From assembly GCF_000003605.2 (NCBI RefSeq), contig NW_003133354.1, forward strand, positions 45,289-99,789: a stretch of 54,501 bases of DNA, in the 5' to 3' direction. This document shows positions 12,101 through 24,100 of this stretch, one piece after another (the first letter of the stretch is position 1; each line of letters starts with the position of its first letter). Both the position numbers and the translations under genes were made by a program. The DNA comes from Saccoglossus kowalevskii (lineage: Eukaryota > Hemichordata > Enteropneusta > Harrimaniidae). A model generated the notes under the pieces. That model made no database searches and was not told the origin of the DNA. It was given only the letters and a program-made list of their open reading frames with translations.

Positions 12101-15100
12101 TAACAAGACCCATCACAGTCTAGTGATAATCATTGAATTCTTACTGTGTATGATCTGTCACACTGCTCAATGCACAGTCTAGTATCCCAACTCTGTTCCT
12201 CATTCGGGGATCCCAACATTCCACTCGACCTTCTAGTGTTCCAGTGACAAATAAATTATGAACCGGATTAATTTCACAAACATTTAATGACCTGGAAAAT
12301 ATTTAGGATCATAGTAAATAGTGATTCATTCATAGTGCATTCTGGGAATGATGACACTCATATCTATATATTGCACTGCACTGATGCAATATCTAAATAT
12401 TGCACTGCATGGATGGATGCAATATCTAAATATTGCACTGCATGGATGAAATATCTAAATATTGCACTGCATGGATGAAATATCTAAATATTGCACTGCA
12501 TGGATGAAATATCTAAATATTGCACTGCATGGATGAAATATCTAAATATTGCACTGCATGGATGCAATATCTAAATATTGCACTGCATGAATGCAATATC
12601 TAAATATTGCACTGCATGGATGCAATATCTAAATATTGCACTGTATGGATGCAATAAATAAATAAATATTGCACTGCATGGATGAAATATCTAAATATTG
12701 CACTGCATGGATGCACTATCTAAATATTGCACTGCATGGATGCACTATCTAAATATTGCACTGCATGGATGCACTATCTAAATATTGCACTGCATGGATG
12801 CAATATCTAAATATTGCACTGCATGGATGGATGAAATATCTAAATATTGCACTGCATGGATGCAATATCTAAATATTGCACTGCATGGATGCAATATTCA
12901 AGTCTGCAATTGTAAATATTGTTTGAATTTGTATACAAGTCTATAAATGTACTTACCCTGAATCAGTTACCAGTGAATTAAGGAATCTACCTTGTTCCAA
13001 ATTGAATCTATATACTTCTGCACTGTAAGAGACACAAAATTCACAATTTCTAAGTAAGTAAGTGTAGTTTAGGCTTGCCACAGTGAATCCTCTGAACCTA
13101 CATCAGTCCTTGTTATTCTGAATGTGTGTGTTATCTATGCTGTTATTGATCTTATTTTGGTGACAGTGCTTTCAAAAATCTAAAGTGACATGCAATTATT
13201 CTCTCAGGTTGTAACAGTAATGGGAAGTGGCTCACACAGCTTCTTGGAATGTCATACATTTTTGTATGTTCATTTGTGTTACTAAGTACATGTATGTTGA
13301 AATTCCATGTACAATTAATAGTAGTACAGTACAATAGCTTATGCAAATTAGTGGTGTTTTTATGATCAAAATAGTAATTTTTATGATTTAGTTTACAATA
13401 AATGTTATTTTCAGCTATATGGGCTTCTACTGAAAATGTGCTATTAATAGAGCAAATACAGTATTATGTTTTGCTGTCAAGAAACAATAAAAAAAGAAAA
13501 TTCTGTTGCAAAATTTAGAGAATTAAAGAAGTAGTTATTCTATCAAATTAATTAAAATATAACAGTAAAACAAAAAGAAAGTTACCTTGCCCCAACAAAG
13601 TACAAATCACATGAAGGCTCATGATAGGCTAAATCCCTGCCAAATTTAGGTATTCGCAGTCGATAGTATCTTCCATATTTGGCATGAAATTCTACATATC
13701 TATCTTGCTGAAGAAAAACAACCTGAAAGAAAAGATGACAATAATATGAGCTGCACTACATAAGACAGTCACCTTGTGCCATGCTTACACAGTGGTCACA
13801 CAGAGCCATGTAACACACCAGTTATACTAGGCCATGATTTGTGTATATGTACAATTGTGTGACAGGAATATGATATAAATATATAAAGTTTGAACAACAT
13901 TGGTCAGAAATATTTCACAAATGGTAAAATAGAGACAAAGATAGACAAAGATATTTATTGAAAACATTTATCATAACTAAGCAGCATTTTAACAAATGAA
14001 TTTAATCCCTACCTTACTGTAGTCTTCTGATAAGATATGGAACTTTACAACTGCAGGATAAAATATATGGCAACACAATTACACACAAGTTGACTGAGCC
14101 ATGTCAAGATATCTTAACATGTACATCAGTGAAAGCATGTAGCAGATACATTCTAATAAGATATCTTAACGTGTACATCAGTGAAAGCATGTAGCAGATA
14201 CATGTACATTCTAATAAGATATCTTAACATGTACATCAGTGCAAGCATGTAGCAGATACATTCTAATAAGATGTCTTAACATGTACATCAGTGAAAGCAT
14301 GTAGAAGATACATTCTAATAAGATGCCTTAACATGTACATCAGTGAAAGCATGTAGCAGATACATTCTAATAAGATATCTTAACATGTACATCAGTGAAA
14401 GCATGTAGCAGATACATTCAAATAAGATGTCTTAACATGTACATCAGTGCAAGCATGTAGCAAATACATTCTAATAAGATGTCTTAACATGTACATCAGT
14501 GAAAGCATGTAGCAGGTACATTCTAATAAGATATCTTAACATGTACATCAGTGCAAGCATGTAGCAGATACATTCAAATAAGATATCTTAACATGTACAT
14601 CAGTGCAAGCATGTAGCAGGTACATTCTAAACATCACTCAACATAAGTGAGATTCACATGATTTTGTTGCATCTTTACAACTAAAACTCAGTGTTCTTGA
14701 AACAAACTGTGATACATGTAGAAATTGATGTGCATGTGACCCATACCGGTAGTATGTGTCTATGGCAACCACAGCATATTTCATGGCAACCACACAATGT
14801 TTTTTTTAAACCTACCAGCTACATGTAGATAAAGAGTTATGCATTTTTTTAGCATATTGGAGGCAAAGATAGAATACAATACAATGCATGACATACTTAT
14901 CAGTTTGTTAAGTTTATTAATATTAACGAGGTGACAGATGTATGGACAAAATGGCAACTGGAATCAAACCCAGAAGTCTCTATTTTTTGCACTAAGTTCA
15001 GACAGGGAAAAATTAGCAACATTTACTTTACCTTCGGAATCAAAACATCTTTCAAACTTCATTGAAAGCTGGTTGACATCAAAACATCGAACTCTGGGTT

Positions 15101-18100
15101 TGTATATTCCTGTATACAATAAAATTTGCATAAGTCATACGGGAAATCTATAATTCTGAACATTGAAACTGTCTAACATTTATACAAGATACAGCACAGC
15201 TGTCTTTAGGCATCAGCTTCACATAACAAAAGACAGGCTTCACTACAATGTAGCACTTAATGTAGTCACTTTAATAAGCATTGCTACACCAGTTTCAATT
15301 TACACTTGTTTTGTAATCAAAATGTAAGTTTTAATGGTTTGCAGATACATTATGTATTTTAAAACTAGATATAAAGTTAATTTTGAAATAATGCAACACA
15401 TTGTATCAATGGGGAACAAATTGAATTATGACCCTTGATATGTGATTCTGATACTTGTACTAAATTCTGTTTAGAATTAAATATATTATTGTGACATTAT
15501 GTGGAGAGCATAGTAAACAGATTAATGAGAGATTAATCACATACATGTACTAGTTAGAAAAAAACTGGAAGCTGATGCAAACCTGGTGCACCCCCCTCAA
15601 AAAAGTATGCAAATGACAATTTTAGTTCAACATGTGCCAGATTGAAGAAAATATTACGTCATTTTTGGGAAAATAATATTAATAATAATAGTGTTAAAAT
15701 AATATTAAACAATTTTACAATGAAAAAACCCAGACATGATCACAAAAAATATGCACATTTTATTACAATATCAAATATGAGGTTAATATTAATTATTAGT
15801 CCATTGGAACATAGATGAAATCAAAATCTTCTTCATTATCAAATGTGTTTAACTGTAAACAAACTCTTGATGCAAAGCATTTTCTGCCATAAAAACTCTC
15901 CAACAATTTGACCTGCAATTTGAACGTCCTTTGACCTGATGAATCAAACCAATCAGAATGCTGTGTTGTACTGACAGAATATGTCGCAATGCAGAAGTGA
16001 ATTATCCATGTTAAAGTACAATCTGTTGGAAATGATTTGGGTGACAAAACGATATGATTTGTTTTTAAAAAACTGAAAAGAGTACTTAGACAAACATAAG
16101 CCCTAAAATAGAAATGTGCCAAAAGTGTGGGGGGGGGGGTGGATGCTTACTTTAGCATGGATGCTGTGTCCAATGAGTGCAGTATATACCAAGTGACTTG
16201 CCGTTTTAATAAGAAATCGAAAATGTATAGTTGGTGAATCTGTACCTTGTCTTTGTACTAACTTTGACCAAAATTGGTCCAGCCATCCCTGGGAAATGAC
16301 ATCAGATGTGTAGATGCTCAGGTGGACAGACACACAAACGAATGAAACCCAAAACATAAGTGCCCCATTATGCCTCTTGCCTTAGTACCAAATTTTAACA
16401 AAATTTGTCAAATGACAGAGAAGTTATCTATTACCAGGTATGTACGACCTAGAAATAGTGTTGTATGCGAGTACCAAGTTGCGAGTCGCAAGTAGCAAAA
16501 TATGCCATATGCTAGTGGTATAAACGGCATATGCGAGTGGTAAAATGTATCGTTTGCTAGTAGCAAAAAAGCCCTATGCAAGGGGTAATACAAAGGCTTG
16601 TAACACTTGCTTATAATATAACAACGTACGTTCAATTGTGTTTCATCACAGTAAAATCAAATATTTAGCATGGTTATGAAATGATGTGTACATGGTTGGT
16701 TAAGATTGGCATGATGCTGTATCAAAAAGTACGTTNNNNNNNNNNNNNNNNNNNNNNNNNNNNNNNNNNNNNNNNNNNNNNNNNNNNNNNNNNNNNNNNN
16801 NNNNNNNNNNNNNNNNNNNNNNNNNNNNNNNNNNNNNNNNNNNNNNNNNNNNNNNNNNNNNNNNNNNNNNNNNNNNNNNNNNNNNNNNNNNNNNNNNNNN
16901 NNNNNNNNNNNNNNNNNNNNNNNNNNNNNNNNNNNNNNNNNNNNNNNNNNNNNNNNNNNNNNNNNNNNNNNNNNNNNNNNNNNNNNNNNNNNNNNNNNNN
17001 NNNNNNNNNNNNNNNNNNNNNNNNNNNNNNNNNNNNNNNNNNNNNNNNNNNNNNNNNNNNNNNNNNNNNNNNNNNNNNNNNNNNNNNNNNNNNNNNNNNN
17101 NNNNNNNNNNNNNNNNNNNNNNNNNNNNNNNNNNNNNNNNNNNNNNNNNNNNNNNNNNNNNNNNNNNNNNNNNNNNNNNNNNNNNNNNNNNNNNNNNNNN
17201 NNNNNNNNNNNNNNNNNNNNNNNNNNNNNNNNNNNNNNNNNNNNNNNNNNNNNNNNNNNNNNNNNNNNNNNNNNNNNNNNNNNNNNNNNNNNNNNNNNNN
17301 NNNNNNNNNNNNNNNNNNNNNNNNNNNNNNNNNNNNNNNNNNNNNNNNNNNNNNNNNNNNNNNNNNNNNNNNNNNNNNNNNNNNNNNNNNNNNNNNNNNN
17401 NNNNNNNNNNNNNNNNNNNNNNNNNNNNNNNNNNNNNNNNNNNNNNNNNNNNNNNNNNNNNNNNNNNNNNNNNNNNNNNNNNNNNNNNNNNNNNNNNNNN
17501 NNNNNNNNNNNNNNNNNNNNNNNNNNNNNNNNNNNNNNNNNNNNNNNNNNNNNNNNNNNNNNNNNNNNNNNNNNNNGTTACAAGCCTTTGTATTACCCCT
17601 CGCATAGGGCTTTTTTGTTATTAGCAAACGATACATTTTACCACTCGCATATGTCGTTTTTACCACTAGCATATGGCATATTTTGCTACTTGCGACTCGT
17701 AACTTGGTACTCGCATACGGCACTATTTCTAGGTCGTACATACCTCCTATTACACAATAAAAAGCACTTGTTTTTACATGATAAATAACTCATTAAAAAT
17801 GAATTTATTAAAAACTGATTAGAGTGTACTACCTGTTGATAAAATATATTGTCTATCTTTTGACACTTGAATGCAGTTACTAACCACAGGCATTTCAAAA
17901 TCCTGTATCAGCTCAATCCTTCTTCTAAGATCTACAAAAAAACAATAAAAGCAACTATAAATAGGTATTCACTTCTAAGTTAAAAGCAGCAAACACAAAC
18001 ACATCAACTGAATTATGAAAATTTACAGATCATTGTTTTCATTGCACTTTCTTGCACATTACAAATGTATTTTGAAACAAGTCATTTTCAATGTCAAGTC

Positions 18101-21100
18101 CCCCTCCAGTTATTGGTGACTGTCAAAATCAATCTCCCAGAGTTCTATTTTTACGACTATATCTCTTTCACCACACGATTTTATGCTCGTCATTGATTGG
18201 TTGATGCATCACAGTGCCACTACGTTCAAAGACGCCCAACAAAACATTGTCATGTGTAGGTGTTTGATTTTTGAACCCAACGAAAGCGTAGGCATTGTTT
18301 GTATATTCTGGCTGTTTTCAAAGTGAGAAACTCGTTTTTTTACTTTCCATAACACAAACGATGTGACAGTAGGACAATTTAGCCATTAATACTACAAGTG
18401 CTTTTGTTTGTTTATATTTCTACGCCAGGCAATCCACAGGACCGAGTGTTTGGTGTTCTAGCTGCAAGGAACTCTGGGAAGAAGAATGTGTTAACATTAG
18501 TGCCAAATAATTATTTACACTCATGTGACAGACATTGTACCTAGTGGAGCTAATTTATTTGTGTGAATGTGAATGGACGTAGAGTTTGAATAAAATACTG
18601 CATGACTGCAATCTGGTTCCAGAATGGCAGAAATGTCGTCCTCAGACATTTTCAATTGAATCATGAAATAAATGCATGATATGATGTGTGAAGTACGTTT
18701 CAAGTTTGAATGTGATCGATCAAAACATGTGACAGATACACTGGATCACAAAACAAAAGCCTGTGCTTATGTATGTATGATATCATGTGTGATGTTTGTG
18801 TGAACTTTGATTGAAATCAGTCAAGGCATATCTAAGATACAGGTGCTTATGTGCACAGGGACACACTGATGCAGGGAATTACAAGTCTGAACATCAAGGT
18901 ATCAAGGTTCAATTTACATACAAAGTTTGAACAGAATCCAATGCAAGATTGAGAACCAGTTTCAAAATGGTGAAATGTGTGATTCATTTTTGTCCCCAAA
19001 ATGGCTGTAATTCAGCCATCTTGAATCAGAACATTTATGTGCATACAGTATGTCTGATAAGATGTATGTGTATCTTAACCTGATCAGTCCTAGCATATGT
19101 GAGATAGTGCTGGATATTAATGCTTGCACAATCCATAAGTCTCTTTTTCAAACTCTGTTCAAATAGGAACTGTTCAAATAGGACATGAACATGGTAAACA
19201 TGTATATGTATCTGTTCCTGTGTGCTTCAACAAAATATGTTATTATGTTTACGTCCCAGAGAAGAGTGAAGCAAAATAATTTGAATGCATAAATATGTTT
19301 AGCATATGTATTTTAAGTTGTGACAAAGTCAGCATGACCTCGATTTACTACATTTACTAATGTTTACAAATATCAAAATGCGTATCACATAAATTTAGAT
19401 TTTATTAAAGGAAGAACACCCAGTGATGTAAATTAATTTTGTTTCCAAGAGGAAAAAAATGAAATGTAGGTAGTCCCAAGAAAACTTACCCCCCCCCCCA
19501 AATAAATAAAAAAATGAACAAGTAAATAAATAAATAAATAAATAGTAAAGTGGTCGGTATTTTAATCAAAGTAAGTTGTTATTTTGACTGGCTCTTTCCT
19601 ACATCACTGTGAACACAAGTACAAATCTTCTAAAAAAAACAATATAGCCACACATATTGTTGGTTATTGCATGCAATAAATTTAGATTAAAAAAATGTGT
19701 TACTGAAATGATGTGGTAGCGAACTGCAGAATAAATTACCTTAGTTTAAAGATATAAATCAAGTTTCTGACGTTTGTCATTTAAGGATGGCAACTACATG
19801 AAACCATTTTATTGTAAAAGCATCCTTTTCCTATTCAGCAACAGACTTTCTCGCCTGAATTTGTCTGCACTTTTTTTCTTATACTAATTCTTATACATAA
19901 TATTTCTGAAAATAAACCCTAACATTGTCATCAACAAACAAAATAAGTAAATTTTTAGTTTTTACTCAACAAATTTGGAGGGAAATGGTTGTGAAATGGT
20001 TAATGACGCTAGTTTGGTTTGAAAAGTATAATATTATAAGGTTAGTATTTGTGTTGTTTGCTACCTGCAAACAGAACCGCCTACTTGGCATAATCCTAGC
20101 TGTAATGAATGACGTAAACGTTTGTTATCAGTACAGACCGTCTCAGAACTCCATAGCGTGAAAGAAAACGGTCAAAAAATACAGTTTTTTTACAGATATA
20201 AATGTTGATTCATGATTTTTCTTGAAAATAACCTTCTAACTATTAGCCCATATAAATTTTGCTGCTAAAACAGGAGTTAACCTCGATTGAAGTTTAAAAT
20301 CATAAAAGTGCCGATTTCTCGGTGTTCGGTTTCTGGCAATTACCGTTGACCTAATTTTAAATAGCGTTTCAGTGAGTAGCGCTACGATGTCGTCATCTAG
20401 CTTTTCGTACTCTCGAATATGTTGGCTTCATATCCGTATTTACATTTTTGCGGAATTCTATCGCGTATTTTCTCAAACCTCGTGCAAACCACCGGTATAC
20501 ACTAACTTCAACACCAAAAAACGTGCTTGAAATTTTTGATTTTCGGAGAGGAAAAAAAAACTTAATGTAAAAAATAGAAATACGGATTTAAACTTCATGA
20601 CCCTTGCTTCAAAACAGTGTAAAGTTTTTGGCCGCATGCATGATCGTAGAGCTGACATTTAAAAATGTATTCATGTTAGTTAATTATCAGCCGTGCCGAT
20701 TTTCAGACTCACATGACGCTAAAACAAACACAATGTTCACAAAATATTAATAATAGAAAAGTACAAGTCAAGGGCTTTCCAAACATATATAGATTGTATG
20801 GTTTCTTGTAAAATTTATTCTGATAATAGGTGTTTACATTTTCCATGCAAAAAAACTATCCTGCTACCTTAATACCTCAAAGTATGCACAAAGACAGTAC
20901 AGCTGGAATATTGATGCACGGTGTACTGTCTGAGTACATACTTTGAGGTATTCTCGTAATAACCTTATTATTATACATCTTTTCCTTCCAAGTTTAAACA
21001 GAAATGAACAGATCAAAACTTGTATAAAACAAGAGATGGCTGAGCCATCTCCATGCTGGCAAAAGTATTGGATTATTTTTCAGAAGTGGACCAGAAATAC

Positions 21101-24100
21101 AGAAGAAAAGAAATACACATAAAATCTCCAGTTTAGCCGTCATTGTAATTTAAGTTCTGAAATAGTTGTCATGAAATGTTGAAAAATTACAGCAAATCAA
21201 AAAAAATTTCACATGATACGAAAATAATATTTAATGTAATATGCATTTATTTTTTTTGTTGGTAACGAAATTTTTAATCTAAAACAAGTTGAAAATAAAA
21301 ACAAACCTGAATACATTCTTTAGTAATAAATTGATCATGGTAGCATAGCGCAAACGGGTCATGCTGCAGTTCACAAGTGAATAACTTACTTGTTTTCAAA
21401 GTGATGCAATTGTCGATTATTACTCAGTAGTGATTATTGGAACATACAAAAATTCTAATCTGGGGTCAAGAAAGACTCAATTGTTCAAAAAATTACACCT
21501 AGATTTGTTATGATATCTTGAAACTTTGCCATTAAAACTTTTATACACGTAATAGAGCAGTCACATTTGTTTATTCAGCAGTTGGCAAGCAAGCAATCAT
21601 TATATTTTCAGGCAGCAATCAAGCAGAAAGCAAGTGGATTAGGGATAGTGAGTTGGTCAGTTCCCAGAGAGAAAATTAGAGTTGAAAGAGGGGAGAATGC
21701 AGCCCCTCAGAACTTCCTGTTGTAAAACATGTACTGCATTTGTGCGAATGGATATCTCTAACAAAACACCTTATTTTGCATTGATAAGGGATGTTAAGCT
21801 TGCAACACATGGGGAAGCAAAAACATGTTGGCGAAAGGTTACAAGTTGTAGTAAGGTCACTTTTAGTGGTTAAAAAGAAGCCAGTTTCTTCAAATTCATG
21901 TTAACTGATTCAATATTTTCAATTGAATAGTACATGTAGTCATGAAATTATAATTTATGTACAGAAGTTGTAAAACTCACACAGGACTCTATTTAACTCA
22001 ATCTATATGAAGGGACTATTTCTTCAAAGTGGGATAGCAAATTTTCACTGGGGAAGCGACTATACCTGAGAAATGAGAAACAAAGAATGCTTAAAAATAA
22101 AACTTGTGTGCCTAGGGAATTTAGAAGGCATATAAAGCAGAAATATCCATATTTAAAATTATTTACTAATTTAGGATTAGCTTCTCAAACAAGAATCCTG
22201 GCAGCTAATGCAGACAGGATTGTGAAAGATCAAATATGAAATCAATCTGATCTACAGAATAATGCAGTGTAAATTTATATGATAGTACGTTTGTGATTTA
22301 TCTCAAAGCACCTATACGCACCAATTTAATTTAAATCTGATAAATAGTTGACATAACAGAAAATTGAATTTCTAATATGTATGAATTTCAATCCTAAACT
22401 AATTAAGTCTGTACAGTACCCTATCCCAGAGCACATAATGTATATGTACATTGTATGGACCAAGTTTTATTGAAATCTGATGACCTGATGATATCTGATG
22501 ATATAAATATTTGTAGGAAAACTAAAATTAGGTAATTTAATCAAATTATCTAATTAATATACACAGTTTAAATTCTAAAGTAATCACATCTGAGAAATAT
22601 CCAACTGTACCGAAGTATCTGATTGAAACTGTTAAAATTAGGCTAATTAATGGAAATTTGGAAAATAAAATGCACAGATTGCAATAAACAAATAATCAGG
22701 TCTGTGAATTATTCCAGGGCATCTTTGTACAAGGTCTCATTTTAATTTGACTGGTTGTTCTTGAGATACAAATGAAAAAGATAACTGTAAAATGTCTAAT
22801 TTTCACTGGCTTTAAATTTCACTGATTTATCATTATTCAGTGGGTTTTAAATTAGCACATTTTCCAGTCAGCGAAATCAGCAAAGTTAAAACCCAGGGAA
22901 TAATTAACCCTTTTACAGTAGTCAATATGCAAATTAAGTAAATGCACAGTTTATTAAGCCCTAAACAAAACACAATAATTATATTACCCCCATATAGCAA
23001 CTATGAACAAATTTCACTGAAATCTGACGAGTGGTTATTTAAGATATCAAAACATTGCATGCCTAACTCCAATCAAATTAAAATAAGATCATGGGCCTTT
23101 TTTTCACATATTTTTTAAACGAGCATTTCATTATTTATTTTTCATATACAGTGTACTTTATTTTATTTTTTACTATTTATTTGCTGGCAGTTTTAAAAAG
23201 TTTCGGTAATTGCAAAAACCCATAAGTATTTAACCCAATGACCATAGAAATCACAATCAAATCTCATATATATGATACAGCCTTTTATACAGACTGACAA
23301 CTTTCTCATAAGTGGAAATAGAGAATGTGATAAACAGCTAAAATATGTGATAAATGGCTAAAATATGTGATAAACGGCTAAAATATGTGATAAACGGCTA
23401 AAATGTGTATTTTGTCAGCAATTTGCACATGTTTGTACGAAGAACAAGCGTGAAAAGTTCTCACACATCGGTTAGCAGCAGTTCTGTTGCTCTTTTGCAA
23501 CAGGCAATTTATTTTTAATTTATTGAATGTATTCATGATCATATTTTCTTGTAAGTCACACTAAACACAGCCACACATGAACCACGTAGATTGTCATTGT
23601 CTAATTATCTGAATATGCAGTTAGTTGTCAAGGCATTGGTTGTCCAGTGATAAATATTTTAAAAAAAATAAATAAAATAAAATTGACATTGCTTTTAGAT
23701 TGTCAATAGAACAACAAAATAATACTACCACTGCAAATTTGAACTTATCTTGGATAAAGTAGTAGAACTTGATTTGCAAGAAATACACAGTTCTTACACT
23801 ATACCTAATTGAGGTGCTAGTGGAAGTGGTAAGATTGTAATACTTCCACTCACACCTCAAGAAGCAAGTAGGTACTTCTTGTAGTTTTGAAATATAGTCC
23901 GTTAAAACTTATGTGATTTGTATTCTTAACAGATTATATTCCCATTTTTAGTGGAAAGCAGTGTAATGTTTTGAAGGTTCTATTTGAGTATGATTACGTC
24001 ATTGCTCTAATTACCCAGAGTTCAATGCTAATAAACAGTACGGTAAGAGTGTTCCATCATTTTGAATCGTACGGACTGGTTCTTTTTACGTTAAGCCACA

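Noticed and set aside
16681-17741. Three overlapping ORFs of 300-340 codons
   Set aside because: They are open only because the 841 N are read as unknown codons; the real sequence on each side is transposon arm.
20940-20960. let-7 relationship of the hairpin (TGAGGTA in the right arm)
   Set aside because: Only the seven-base seed matches; the rest of the arm does not resemble let-7.
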